Shown in pieces: positions 34,843 through 43,793 of a stretch of 64,000 nucleotides of DNA. The stretch spans positions 62,001 through 126,000 of the forward strand of contig JAITMD010000003.1 in the NCBI GenBank assembly GCA_031277535.1, in the 5' to 3' direction. The DNA comes from Flavobacteriaceae bacterium (GTDB lineage Bacteria; Bacteroidota; Bacteroidia; Flavobacteriales; Flavobacteriaceae). How positions within the stretch are numbered: the first letter of the stretch is position 1; every line of letters begins with the position of its first letter. A model generated the notes under the pieces. That model saw only the letters and a list, made by a program, of their open reading frames with translations. It made no database searches and had not been told where the DNA came from. The position numbers and the translations under genes are program-made.

Positions 34843-35547
34843 ATGAAAATAGCGTTATTAGGATACGGGAAAATGGGGCAAATTATTGAAAGAATTGCTA
34901 TAGAACGTGGACATACGATTGTTTTGAGAAAAGGAAGCGCTGTAGGGTTTGAAGGACTTGAGTTAGCAGATGTCGCAATTGATTTTAGTGTACCTTCTTC
35001 TGCATTATCTAACATAAAAACTTGTTTAGATCTTAATATACCTGTAGTATGTGGAACAACGGGATGGTTGGAGAAGTACGATGAGGCAGTAGCTTATTGT
35101 AATGAAAAAAATAGTGCTTTTTTATATGGTTCTAATTTTAGCTTAGGTGTAAATGTGTTTTTTGAGTTAAATGAGTATTTAGCTAAAATAATGAATAACT
35201 TAAAAGAGTATAAGGTATCTATGGAAGAGATTCATCATACTCAAAAATTAGATGCTCCAAGTGGTACTGCTATTTCTTTAGCAAAAGGTGTAATAGCACA
35301 CAGTGATTATACTAATTGGACATTAGCAGAAGCTTCTATTGATGAAATTCATATTGATGCCATAAGACGTGATAGCGTGCCTGGAACACATAGTGTGTTT
35401 TATGATTCAGTTATTGATCAAATTGAAATTAAACATACCGCACATAATCGAGAAGGATTTGCATTGGGGTCTGTTGTAGCAGCAGAATGGATTATTGGGA
35501 AAAAAGGTGTTTTTTCAATGAAAGATGTTTTAAATTTAGGAAAATAA
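34843..35547 (+). CDS. dapB: 4-hydroxy-tetrahydrodipicolinate reductase
   Basis: Reduces (HTPA) dihydrodipicolinate with NAD(P)H in the lysine/diaminopimelate pathway, which supplies the cell wall. The 234 residues have the nucleotide fold GYGKMGQ (7-13), VAIDFSVPSSA, the GTTGW segment, the active-site EIHHTQKLDAPSGTA and RRDSVPGTHSVFYD. It is 14 bases after the DUF5683 gene. Confidence 0.96.
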   Translation: MKIALLGYGKMGQIIERIAIERGHTIVLRKGSAVGFEGLELADVAIDFSVPSSALSNIKTCLDLNIPVVCGTTGWLEKYDEAVAYCNEKNSAFLYGSNFSLGVNVFFELNEYLAKIMNNLKEYKVSMEEIHHTQKLDAPSGTAISLAKGVIAHSDYTNWTLAEASIDEIHIDAIRRDSVPGTHSVFYDSVIDQIEIKHTAHNREGFALGSVVAAEWIIGKKGVFSMKDVLNLGK

Positions 35548-35574
35548 TATTCAACTTTATAAAAGATAATAACT

Positions 35575-37149
35575 ATGACAATTGCACAATGGTTGATCTT
35601 CTTTCTGATTGTACAACTTGTACACTTTGCAGGAACTTGGAAACTATATATTAAAGCAGGGCGTAAAGCTTGGGAAGCTGCTGTACCTGTATATAATGCA
35701 GTGGTATTAATGAAAATAATTAATCGTCCTTGGTGGTGGGTAATTCTTTTGTTTGTTCCAATTGTAAACTTAATTATGTTTCCTGTTGTTATAGTAGAAA
35801 CATTGAGAAGCTTTGGTAAAAATTCTACTTTAGATACTTTATTAGGGGTTTTAACTTTGGGGCTTTATACTGTTTATATTAATTATGCAGTGGATGTACA
35901 GTATAGAGAAAATAGAAGTTTAAAACCGACTACTTCAAATGGAGAAACGGTTAGTTCTATTTTGTTTGCTGTTGTAGTAGCGACGATTATTCATACATAT
36001 GCTATTCAGCCTTATACAATTCCATCATCTTCATTAGAAAAAACGTTGTTGGTGGGAGACTTCTTATTTGTTAGTAAATTTCATTATGGAGCGCGTACTC
36101 CTATGACTACTGTAGCATTACCTATGTTACACGATACAATTCCAGGGGTTAAAAATAAGTCGTATTTAGCAGAACCACATCTACCTTATTTTAGAATACC
36201 AGGGTTTCAAAAAGTTCAACACAATGATATCGTTGTGTTTAACTGGCCAACAGATACTGTTTATCGCTTTAATGATCCATTAAGAAGACCAGCAGTAATT
36301 AAACCTATAGATAAAAAGACGAATTATGTAAAGAGAGCTGTTGGTTTACCAGGAGAAAACTTATCTGTGAAGGATGGAGTTGTTTATATTAATGATCAAG
36401 TTTTGCAATTAAATGATCGTGCGAAGTTGCAGTATAGTTACGCTATTAAAACAGATGGAACTGTAATTGATTGGATGAGTGTTGCTCAAAGATTGAATGT
36501 TACAGATCCATTTGGACCTATTGATGCTGATCAAAAAATTTGGTATTTTAAAGCATTGACTAATGATGATATACAATATATTAAAGGTTTGTCTGGAGTA
36601 TCTGAAATAATCAAAAGTCCTGGGAAAGAGCAAACACCATATGTATATATTTTTCCACATACAAAGAAGGGATGGAATGAAAGTGATTTAGGACCTATAC
36701 ACATCCCGTCTAAAGGTGAAACGATAGAATTAAATAGTGAAACTGTACCATTTTACAAAAGAGCTATTGCAGTTTATGAAGGGAATAAGTTTGAAGAGCG
36801 CAATGGGCAATATTATATTAATGATCAACCAGCGAAAAATTATACATTTAAACAAGATTACTATTTTATGATGGGGGATAATAGAGATAACTCTGAAGAT
36901 AGTAGAATGTGGGGATTTGTTCCTGAAGATCATATTGTAGGTAAACCCGTTTTTGTTTGGTTGAGCTTAGATCCAAATGTTCCTTGGTCAAAAGTATTAG
37001 ATAAGATAAGATGGGATCGTATGTTTACAACAGTAAATGGCAATGGTTCACAAGTGTCATATTTTCCTTATTTCTTGGTTTTAATGGCAGGTATTTTAGG
37101 TTATAATGTTTATAAAAGACGTCAAGAGAAAAAGAATTCTAAATATTAA
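35575..37149 (+). CDS. lepB: Signal peptidase I with N-terminal membrane domain
   Basis: A 524-residue leader peptidase, far longer than E. coli LepB (324). Residues 1-110 form a separate membrane domain of the DUF5684 kind (AGRKAWEAAVPVYNAVVLMKI, RPWWWVILL). The protease follows: one helix at about 125-140, then Ser153 in IPSSSLEKTLLVGDF, Lys253 in NYVKRAVGLPGE, a large insertion between the catalytic parts, and the GDNRDNSEDSRMWGFVP box. A last helix (YFLVLMAGILGYNVY) with a basic tail ends the protein. It releases exported proteins from the inner membrane. The gene sits between dapB and the WbqC-family gene in the same transcript. Confidence 0.95.
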   Translation: MTIAQWLIFFLIVQLVHFAGTWKLYIKAGRKAWEAAVPVYNAVVLMKIINRPWWWVILLFVPIVNLIMFPVVIVETLRSFGKNSTLDTLLGVLTLGLYTVYINYAVDVQYRENRSLKPTTSNGETVSSILFAVVVATIIHTYAIQPYTIPSSSLEKTLLVGDFLFVSKFHYGARTPMTTVALPMLHDTIPGVKNKSYLAEPHLPYFRIPGFQKVQHNDIVVFNWPTDTVYRFNDPLRRPAVIKPIDKKTNYVKRAVGLPGENLSVKDGVVYINDQVLQLNDRAKLQYSYAIKTDGTVIDWMSVAQRLNVTDPFGPIDADQKIWYFKALTNDDIQYIKGLSGVSEIIKSPGKEQTPYVYIFPHTKKGWNESDLGPIHIPSKGETIELNSETVPFYKRAIAVYEGNKFEERNGQYYINDQPAKNYTFKQDYYFMMGDNRDNSEDSRMWGFVPEDHIVGKPVFVWLSLDPNVPWSKVLDKIRWDRMFTTVNGNGSQVSYFPYFLVLMAGILGYNVYKRRQEKKNSKY

Positions 37150-37158
37150 TAATAGAGA

Positions 37159-37779
37159 ATGAGCGTATTGATTCATCCAACGTATTTTCCATCTGTTAGT
37201 CATTATGTGGCGATGGTCAATTCGGATAAAGTGATTTTTGAGGTAGAAGATAATTTTCAAAAACAAACCAATAGAAATAGAATGTATATTTATAGTGCAA
37301 ATGGAATTCAAATGTTGAATATTCCAATTAAGCACGATTCTAATAATACAGGCTTAAAGTTTAAGGATGCAAGAATAGAGCATGCATTTGGATGGCAGAA
37401 ACAACATTTTAAGAGCTTAGAAGCCGCTTATCGAACTTCGCCTTACTTTGAGTTTTTTGAAGACGATATACGGGCTATTTTTGAAAAGCAGTTTGATTAT
37501 ATATTAGATTTGAATTTTGAGATTCACGAAGTAATAACAGACTGTTTAGGAATAACCTTACCATTTGATAAAACAATAGAATATCATAAAGAAGTAGAAG
37601 AAGTAATTACAGATTTGAGATCTTTGGCAAATGGTAAAAAGGATACAAACGAGTTTTCAGAGTATGTCCAGGTGTTTGATGATAAACATGGGTTTATAAA
37701 CAATCTAAGTATTTTAGATTTGTTGTTTAATGAAGGAAGACATGCTGTTGATTATTTAAAGAATCAGGTAGTAAAGTAA
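37159..37779 (+). CDS. WbqC family protein
   Basis: A 206-residue soluble protein with the WbqC signature: HPTYFPSVSHYVAMVNSD at the N-terminus, the NRNRMYIYSANGIQMLNIPI strand pair, and the EHAFGWQKQHFKSLEAAY..SPYFEFF block. WbqC-like proteins are found in O-antigen clusters as predicted glycine or amide-forming enzymes, but in flavobacteria the gene normally follows lepB, as here. Its biochemical role is uncertain. It begins nine bases after lepB. Confidence 0.88.
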   Translation: MSVLIHPTYFPSVSHYVAMVNSDKVIFEVEDNFQKQTNRNRMYIYSANGIQMLNIPIKHDSNNTGLKFKDARIEHAFGWQKQHFKSLEAAYRTSPYFEFFEDDIRAIFEKQFDYILDLNFEIHEVITDCLGITLPFDKTIEYHKEVEEVITDLRSLANGKKDTNEFSEYVQVFDDKHGFINNLSILDLLFNEGRHAVDYLKNQVVK

Positions 37780-37788
37780 TTATAAAAT

Positions 37789-37826
37789 AAAAGCGCGATA
37801 TGAAATAATCCATATCGCGCTTTTTG
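37789..37826. terminator. Bidirectional terminator between wbqC and the PPIase gene
   Basis: A perfect 14-bp repeat (AAAAGCGCGATATG / CATATCGCGCTTTT) with an eight-base loop. Confidence 0.85.
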
Positions 37827-37829
37827 TTA

Positions 37830-38900
37830 TTATTTTATTTCTAATTCGAATACTAAGTCTGTATTTGGAGGAATAGGACCTACACCTCTTTCGCCATAAG
37901 CTAAATGTGCTGGAATAAAGATAACCGCTTTGTCACCTTTTTTCATTTGTTCAATACCTTCAATAAAACCAGGTATCAAGCCTGTTTTTGTTCCATATTT
38001 AAAAGGAATTGGAATGTATTGTTCCATATCTGCTCTTTGTTGATTAAATTGATCAAAAGCTTTAGATAATTCTGCATTACTTGAATCAAACAACATTCCA
38101 TTTTCAAAGAATCCAGCATAATCAACTGCAATATCTTCTCCGATAACTGGTTTTTTACCTTTTCCATCATGACTGATATAGTAAGATAATCCTGATGTAG
38201 TTTTAGTTGCTTTTGCTTTTAAGTCTGTAAACTTAGTAGCATATTCTTTTTGGATCCCCGCTAATTTACTTTCTTTTTCTTTTTTAGCTTTAGCTTCGTT
38301 TTCAAAGTATGTTTTAAAAATTTTAACTGCATCAAATTTTTTAGCTTCTTTACCATTTCTGATAATTTTAATGCTTTCAATTTTGTCTCCTTGAGCAATT
38401 TGATTTACCACATCCATTCCTTCAACAGTATAGCCAAAAACACTATGTCTATTATCTAAAAATGGAGTTGGTTTATGAGTAATAAAGAATTGGCTTCCAT
38501 TTGTAAAAGGACCGCTGTTTGCCATAGATAAAGTACCTGCTTTATCATGTTTTAAAGAATCGTCAAATTCGTCTTTAAATACATATCCAGGACCTCCAGA
38601 ACCTGTACCTGTAGGATCTCCACCTTGGATAACAAAGTCTTCAACAACTCTGTGGAATACTAATCCATCATAATAAGGTTTATCTTTGTATTGTTGATCT
38701 ACAAATGGATTTTTTCCTTCTGCAAGAGAAACAAAACTGGCTACTGTAACAGGTGCTTTTTGATACTCTAATTCAACAATAATATTTCCCTTGTTTGTTT
38801 TAATGTCTGCATACAATCCATCAGGTAAATTTGATTTTGGAGAGCTGCAAGCAGAAACAAGAGCTACTATACTCAAAATTAAGCTTGTCATTTTTTTCAT
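37830..38900 (-). CDS. Lipoprotein peptidyl-prolyl isomerase: cyclophilin fused to FKBP
   Basis: A 356-residue envelope lipoprotein with two unrelated proline isomerase domains. A signal peptide with lipobox LVSACS (Cys18) is followed by a cyclophilin domain (about 30-200: FHRVVEDFVIQGGDP, GTLSMANSGPFTNGSQFFI, FLDNRHSVFG), a charged linker helix, and an FKBP domain (about 240-356: VDYAGFFENGMLFDSS, GLIPGFIEGIEQMKKGDKA, AYGERGVGPIPPNTDLVFELE). It should fold proteins in the periplasm. It follows gldI by two bases on the same strand. Confidence 0.94.
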   Translation of the reverse strand: MKKMTSLILSIVALVSACSSPKSNLPDGLYADIKTNKGNIIVELEYQKAPVTVASFVSLAEGKNPFVDQQYKDKPYYDGLVFHRVVEDFVIQGGDPTGTGSGGPGYVFKDEFDDSLKHDKAGTLSMANSGPFTNGSQFFITHKPTPFLDNRHSVFGYTVEGMDVVNQIAQGDKIESIKIIRNGKEAKKFDAVKIFKTYFENEAKAKKEKESKLAGIQKEYATKFTDLKAKATKTTSGLSYYISHDGKGKKPVIGEDIAVDYAGFFENGMLFDSSNAELSKAFDQFNQQRADMEQYIPIPFKYGTKTGLIPGFIEGIEQMKKGDKAVIFIPAHLAYGERGVGPIPPNTDLVFELEIK

Positions 38901-38902
38901 TT

Positions 38903-39469
38903 TTAAAAGTTAGTTTTTGTAATTGATTCTAAAGTGATTGTAAATATTAATGGTTGATTTTTAGCGATTTTATTTTGATCACCCAAATAGCCATAGGCTA
39001 AAGTTGATGGAGTAACTACTTTGATAGTTTCTTTAGCTTTCATCATTCTTAAGCCATTTCGAAGAATTGGTAATATATCTTGTTTATCTACTTCATATGT
39101 TAGATTACCTATTTCCTTTTGTGTATAAATAATAGAATCTGCTATGCTGCTTATTTCATAAGTATATTGAACAGTATCTCCTAAAGTAGGTCTAATAGAG
39201 TCTTTTACACGTCTATTGATATAGGCATATTTAAACCCCAACTGAGAATTATTAAATTCTAAGGCTTTATTTCCTTTAATATAATTACTTATAAGTGTTT
39301 CTTCGTTTGTAATAACTTCTTTATTTCTGGTGACAGAATTTTTAATTATATTTTCTTTGGATTGAGAAATAGGTTTTTGAGCTTGTTCTTTTTGTTGACA
39401 AGCAAAAAAAAGTGTTGCAGAAATAACTGCAAACATTCCATATTTAAAAGCTTTAAACATAAAATTCAT
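38903..39469 (-). CDS. gldI: Gliding motility lipoprotein GldI (FKBP-like)
   Basis: A 188-residue lipoprotein with lipobox LFFAC (Cys24) and an FKBP-type fold (LGDTVQYTYEI, LPILRNGLRMMKAKETIKVVTPSTLAYGYLG, QPLIFTITLESI). Its size and place, between a DHH phosphoesterase and a PPIase lipoprotein, match GldI, needed for gliding and type IX secretion in Flavobacterium johnsoniae. The DHH gene overlaps its start by 17 bases; an ATG three codons in is an alternative. Confidence 0.85.
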   Translation of the reverse strand: MNFMFKAFKYGMFAVISATLFFACQQKEQAQKPISQSKENIIKNSVTRNKEVITNEETLISNYIKGNKALEFNNSQLGFKYAYINRRVKDSIRPTLGDTVQYTYEISSIADSIIYTQKEIGNLTYEVDKQDILPILRNGLRMMKAKETIKVVTPSTLAYGYLGDQNKIAKNQPLIFTITLESITKTNF

Positions 39470-40475
39470 TTTTGTGATTCTCTACAATTTCTGTGAAACG
39501 TTTTATAGTGTCTTGTAAGGATAGATGAGATTTGCCACCAGCAGCATTAATATGCCCACCACCTTCAAAATATTTTCTGGCTAATAGATTCACATCAAAA
39601 TTTCCAGATGATCTAAAAGAGATTTTAATGAGGTTTTCATCTCTACGCTCTATAAAGAAAGCTGTGAGGTCAACACCTTTGATTGAAAGTCCATAGTTTA
39701 CAAAGCCATCTGTATCGCCTTTTTGGTGTTGAAATTCATTTAAATCATGGTGATTTAAATGTAGATATGAACTCTTTTTATCAGACATTACTACAATTCG
39801 TTCTAATGCTCTTCCCATTAGCTGTAAGCGATTATAAGAATTATTGTCAAACAAAGCATTATGTATGTAGGGATTATTAATTCCTTTTTCAATTAAGGAT
39901 GCAACAGCTCTATGTGTATTTGCTGTTGTTTTTGGAAAACGGAAAGATCCTGAATCTGTAACAATTCCTGTATACAAACAAGTAGCGGCATCTTTTGAGA
40001 TATGATCAGTATATCCTAATTTGTCTATAATCGTGTAAACTAATTCACAAGTAGATCCAAATGAAGTATCTGAAAAAGTGATTTTTGCAAAATCTCCTGG
40101 CATCTGATGATGGTCTATCATAACAAAAGGAGCTTTAAGTACATTTAAAACTTGTTCAAATTCATCACCAGTACGAGCAAGGATATTAAAGTCTAAAGCA
40201 AATACTGCATCAGCACTATGTAATAGCTTTACTGCTTTTTCTTTATTGTGTTCGTATACTATAATTTCATTTGAATATGGCATCCATTGAAGGAAGTTGG
40301 GAAAGTCATTTGGAGAAATGACAAAGGCTTGATGTCCTAATGCTTTTAGTATTAAACATAGGCCAAGCGTTGAACCTATAGCATCACCATCAGGATTGCG
40401 ATGAGGAATTAAAGCTATAGTTTTTGGAGAAGAAATTAATGTATTAAATTCTTGTAGGTTATTTTCATTTATCAT
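39453..40475 (-). CDS. DHH-family phosphoesterase (NrnA-like oligoribonuclease/pAp phosphatase)
   Basis: A 340-residue cytoplasmic enzyme that hydrolyses short oligoribonucleotides or pAp. It carries HRNPDGDAIGS near residue 25, an Asp in VFALDFN, the DHH motif in MIDHHQMPGD, and the C-terminal DHHA1 loop GGGHINAAGGKS. It leads the minus-strand operon with gldI and the PPIase gene and overlaps gldI by 17 bases, so translation is likely coupled. Confidence 0.93.
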   Translation of the reverse strand: MINENNLQEFNTLISSPKTIALIPHRNPDGDAIGSTLGLCLILKALGHQAFVISPNDFPNFLQWMPYSNEIIVYEHNKEKAVKLLHSADAVFALDFNILARTGDEFEQVLNVLKAPFVMIDHHQMPGDFAKITFSDTSFGSTCELVYTIIDKLGYTDHISKDAATCLYTGIVTDSGSFRFPKTTANTHRAVASLIEKGINNPYIHNALFDNNSYNRLQLMGRALERIVVMSDKKSSYLHLNHHDLNEFQHQKGDTDGFVNYGLSIKGVDLTAFFIERRDENLIKISFRSSGNFDVNLLARKYFEGGGHINAAGGKSHLSLQDTIKRFTEIVENHKNEFYV

Positions 40476-40556
40476 AACACGAAAATAGTATATTTTCTAT
40501 ACGCAACACCTTGATTTACGTATTTAATTAAGAGCTTAACAATAATTTTTTAGAGT

Positions 40557-41240
40557 TTAAACAGCTAATGCTTTTAACTCAGTTCTATCTGTAAGGATAA
40601 TTTTTTTACCTTCTAATTTAATAATACCTTCTTTTTTAAGATCAGATAATAATCTAATACAACTTTCAGTAGCTGTACCCACCATATTAGCAAGATCTTC
40701 ACGGGATAATTGAATATTTAAGGCATCTGTTTTAGGATCTGTTCCTCCTAATTCTTCTAATTTTAGAAGAACAATAGCTAAACGTTCTTTTACTGTTTTA
40801 TGAGTATGATCTGCTAATCCCTTATCGGCATCTTTTAAGTGACTACATATGTCTCGTGTTATTAGAAGAGAGAATTTATTGTTGTCAGTAAAGCTTTCTA
40901 ACATTTCTTTTTTAGGGATAAAACATATCTCCATATCATCTAATGCAATAGCTGTAAGATTAGATTTTTCTTCGTTGATAATTGAGCGTTGACCTAATAG
41001 GTCACCGCGTTTTGCAATTTTAACAATGGTATCCTTTCCGTTAGAGTTTAACTTAGTTAGCTTACAGAATCCATTCTTAATACAATAAACCCCATTCAGA
41101 CTTTCATCTTCAGTGAAGAGAGTTTCTCCTTTTTTTACTAAATAATGAGATTTAGTTTCAGAAATAGTCAGTAATTCTTCTCTTGTTAGTGCTTTTAATG
41201 AACTAAACTCTCTAATAATACATTGCTCACATCTTCCCAT
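40557..41240 (-). CDS. Crp/Fnr-family regulator next to the cbb3 oxidase genes
   Basis: A 227-residue regulator: a cyclic nucleotide-binding-like domain (about 10-140) and a winged HTH (SREDLANMVGTATESCIRLL). It has an FNR-like N-terminal Cys4-x2-Cys7 and Cys106 at the place of the fourth FNR cluster ligand (ICFIP versus VCEIP of E. coli FNR), plus extra Cys53 and Cys59, so an oxygen-sensing iron-sulfur cluster is plausible but the usual third Cys is missing. The recognition helix keeps the Glu and Arg of the FNR E..SR pattern, with Ile for Ser. It diverges from ccoI. The longer frame from 41351 is rejected because it runs through the divergent promoter. Confidence 0.88.
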   Translation of the reverse strand: MGRCEQCIIREFSSLKALTREELLTISETKSHYLVKKGETLFTEDESLNGVYCIKNGFCKLTKLNSNGKDTIVKIAKRGDLLGQRSIINEEKSNLTAIALDDMEICFIPKKEMLESFTDNNKFSLLITRDICSHLKDADKGLADHTHKTVKERLAIVLLKLEELGGTDPKTDALNIQLSREDLANMVGTATESCIRLLSDLKKEGIIKLEGKKIILTDRTELKALAV

Positions 41241-41270
41241 AACTGATTTATTATTTATAAAAATGAGTGA

Positions 41271-41278
41271 CAAATATA
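41271..41278 (-). promoter_or_regulatory. -7 element of the Crp/Fnr-family gene
   Basis: TATATTTG on the minus strand, 30 bases before the ATG. The FNR-like box at 41290-41301 would cover its -33 region, suggesting negative autoregulation. Confidence 0.5.
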
Positions 41279-41289
41279 GTGCTTTTTTA

Positions 41290-41301
41290 TGATAAATGTC
41301 A
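41290..41301. promoter_or_regulatory. FNR-like box between the regulator gene and ccoI
   Basis: TGATAAATGTCA: the TGAT-N4-nTCA form of the FNR consensus. Its centre (41295.5) lies 29.5 bp upstream of the ccoI -7-like element GACCTTTG (41325-41332), about -41.5 from the predicted start. Confidence 0.6.
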
Positions 41302-41324
41302 TATATTCTGCTTGAATAAACGAA

Positions 41325-41332
41325 GACCTTTG
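41325..41332 (+). promoter_or_regulatory. -7-like element of ccoI
   Basis: GACCTTTG, one mismatch to TAnnTTTG, 24 bases before the ccoI ATG and with no -33 TTG. The absence of a good -33 fits an activator-dependent promoter. Confidence 0.45.
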
Positions 41333-41356
41333 AAGAAGGTAAAATGAGCAAATTAT

Positions 41357-43741
41357 ATGGAAAAACAAGAATGTTATCACTGCGGAAACGAGGTGACTAA
41401 TTTTAATAGAATAACATTTGATAATCATGATTTTTGTTGTAACGGATGTAAAACTGTATATGAGATATTTAATGAGAATGATTTAAATTGTTATTATGAT
41501 TTAGAACGAACTCCTGGTGCTACTCCAGACGAAGTAGTTGGTAAGTATGATTTTTTGGATAATGAGGATATTGTTTCAAAACTTTTGGAATTTAATGAAG
41601 GAAATGTCTCTATTATATCTTTGTATATTCCACATATTCACTGTAGTTCATGTATTTGGATATTAGAGAATTTGAATAGATTAAATAAGGGAGTTTATCG
41701 CGTATTAGTAAATTTTCCAGAGAAAAAAGCTACTATCACATTTAATACAGAAGAGGTGACTTTAAAAGAAATAGTATCTCTTTTGTGTAAGATTGGTTAT
41801 GAGCCATATATTAGTTTGAAAAATTATGAAGATAAGCCACAAAATATTGATAGAAGTTTAATATATAAAATTGGGGTTGCTTTCTTTAGTTTTGGAAATG
41901 TAATGATGTTGTCTTTTCCAGAGTATTTTAATATACAAGATATATGGATGGATCAGTATAAAGATTTTTTTAGATGGCTTATTTTATTTATGTCTCTTCC
42001 AGTCTTTTTTTATTCTGCATCCCCATATTATATCGCTGCATGGAAAGGAATACGTACGAAAAATTATACAATAGATATTCCAATGGCATTAGGTATTATT
42101 GTAATGTTTATTCGTAGTACAGTAGATATAATTTTTGATTTAGGACCAGGCTTTTTTGATAGTATGACTATGTTGGTGTTTTTTATGTTGCTTGGTAAGC
42201 TTTTTCAACAAAGAACATATAATTTTTTGTCTTTTGAAAGAGATTATAAGTCCTATTTTCCAATTGCAATTACAAAAATTAATTCAGGTGGATTAGAAGA
42301 ACCTATTCAGGTTTATGATGTCGAAAAAGGAAATCGTTTGTTAATACGTAATCAAGAATTAATTCCAGTAGATTCTATTCTTTTATCAGAATCAGCATTT
42401 ATTGATTATAGTTTTGTAACAGGTGAAGCTATTCCAGTAGAGAAAAAATCAGGAGATAAATTATTTGCAGGAGGAAAACAAGTAGGAGATGTGATTGAGA
42501 TTGAAGCAGTGAATACTGTTTCACAGAGTTATTTAACGCAATTGTGGAGTAATGATGTGTTTCAGAAAAAAGTGGATATTAAGTATAAAACGATTACAGA
42601 TACAATAAGCCATTATTTTACACCAATTCTTTTGACAATTTCAGTTTTAGCTTTTATAGGTTGGTCATTTGTAGACTTGAATGCTGCTTTTAATGTTTTT
42701 ACAGCTATTTTAATTGTTGCCTGCCCTTGTGCTTTAGCTTTAACAGCACCTTTTACTTTAGGGAATGCAATTAGGATATTAGGTAATAAAAAGTTTTACT
42801 TAAAGAATGTTACAGTTGTGGAACAAATGGCAAAGGTTGATACTATTGTTTTTGATAAAACAGGTACAATTACAACTAATGCTTCTTCTGTTATAAAGTA
42901 TATTGGTGAAGAGCTGACAAGGGAAGAACAGGGGAATCTTAGAAATATTATTAGAGGATCTAATCATCCTTTGAGTAGAAAACTATATAATTTTTTAAAT
43001 ACAAAAGTAATAGTAAAACCAGAGCTTTTTGAAGAGATAGCAGGAAAAGGAATTGTGGGAACTATTGGAGGTAAAAGTTACCTTATTGGTTCTTCATTAC
43101 TTGTTGGTTTAGATTCAGAAAAAGTGATTAATGAAACAGCTGTACATATTAAAATTAATGAACAGTATAAAGGTAAGTTTGTTTTTGATAATCATTATAG
43201 GAATGGTTTGTCAGATTTGTTTGACAAATTGAAGTCGGCTGGGTATCGCTTAGCTATTTTATCAGGAGATAATGATGGTGAAAAAGAAGTGCTAACTAAT
43301 CTGTTGCCAGTTGGAACAGATTTAGTTTTTAATCAAAAACCAGAAGATAAACTTAATTATGTTAAAAAATTGCAAGAATCTGATTGTAATGTAATGATGG
43401 TTGGAGATGGTTTAAATGATGCAGGGGCTTTAGCTCAAAGTAATGTTGGAGTGTCTGTTTCTGAGAATGTTAATGTTTTTACTCCAGCAAGTGACGCTAT
43501 TCTTGATGCCTCTCGATTCGGGGATATTAACTTGTTTTTAAAATATTCCGTTATTTCTGTTAAAATTATTAAATTTAGTTATATATTAGCGTTGAGCTAT
43601 AATGTTGTTGGGATTTCGGTATCAATTTTGAATATGATGTCTCCATTAGTTGCTGCGATTTTAATGCCCATTAGCACTTTCTCGATGATTAGCTTTGTTA
43701 CCATAATGACTAATTATTTTGGTAAAAAGATAATTAAATAG
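41357..43741 (+). CDS. ccoI: Copper-exporting P-type ATPase for cbb3 oxidase assembly
   Basis: A 794-residue P1B-type ATPase that supplies copper for the cbb3 oxidase. In order: a Cys-rich N-terminal metal-binding domain (Cys6, 9, 27, 28, 31: CYHCG..CCNGCKTVYEIF), an HMA domain with HCSSC (96-99), membrane helices, the actuator TGEAIP, the ion-binding CPC at 456-458, DKTGT with phospho-Asp500, and MMVGDGLNDAGAL. The first domain and the gene order place it in the FixI/CcoI branch. It is the first gene of the oxidase locus, with an FNR-like box upstream. Confidence 0.95.
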   Translation: MEKQECYHCGNEVTNFNRITFDNHDFCCNGCKTVYEIFNENDLNCYYDLERTPGATPDEVVGKYDFLDNEDIVSKLLEFNEGNVSIISLYIPHIHCSSCIWILENLNRLNKGVYRVLVNFPEKKATITFNTEEVTLKEIVSLLCKIGYEPYISLKNYEDKPQNIDRSLIYKIGVAFFSFGNVMMLSFPEYFNIQDIWMDQYKDFFRWLILFMSLPVFFYSASPYYIAAWKGIRTKNYTIDIPMALGIIVMFIRSTVDIIFDLGPGFFDSMTMLVFFMLLGKLFQQRTYNFLSFERDYKSYFPIAITKINSGGLEEPIQVYDVEKGNRLLIRNQELIPVDSILLSESAFIDYSFVTGEAIPVEKKSGDKLFAGGKQVGDVIEIEAVNTVSQSYLTQLWSNDVFQKKVDIKYKTITDTISHYFTPILLTISVLAFIGWSFVDLNAAFNVFTAILIVACPCALALTAPFTLGNAIRILGNKKFYLKNVTVVEQMAKVDTIVFDKTGTITTNASSVIKYIGEELTREEQGNLRNIIRGSNHPLSRKLYNFLNTKVIVKPELFEEIAGKGIVGTIGGKSYLIGSSLLVGLDSEKVINETAVHIKINEQYKGKFVFDNHYRNGLSDLFDKLKSAGYRLAILSGDNDGEKEVLTNLLPVGTDLVFNQKPEDKLNYVKKLQESDCNVMMVGDGLNDAGALAQSNVGVSVSENVNVFTPASDAILDASRFGDINLFLKYSVISVKIIKFSYILALSYNVVGISVSILNMMSPLVAAILMPISTFSMISFVTIMTNYFGKKIIK

Positions 43742-43758
43742 AGTAAAAAAGTTGAATG

Positions 43759-43770
43759 TGATAATTATCA
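43759..43770. promoter_or_regulatory. FNR-like box upstream of ccoS-ccoNO
   Basis: TGATAATTATCA is a perfect 12-bp palindrome and matches the core TGAT-N4-ATCA of the FNR consensus. Its centre (43764.5) lies 29.5 bp upstream of TAATTTTG (43794-43801), the same distance as at ccoI. Confidence 0.7.
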
Positions 43771-43793
43771 TATTTTAGGTATAGGCGCTATGT

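Noticed and set aside
41241..41351. Upstream start for the Crp/Fnr regulator
   Set aside because: The extension reads through the divergent promoter, its -7 element and the FNR-like box.
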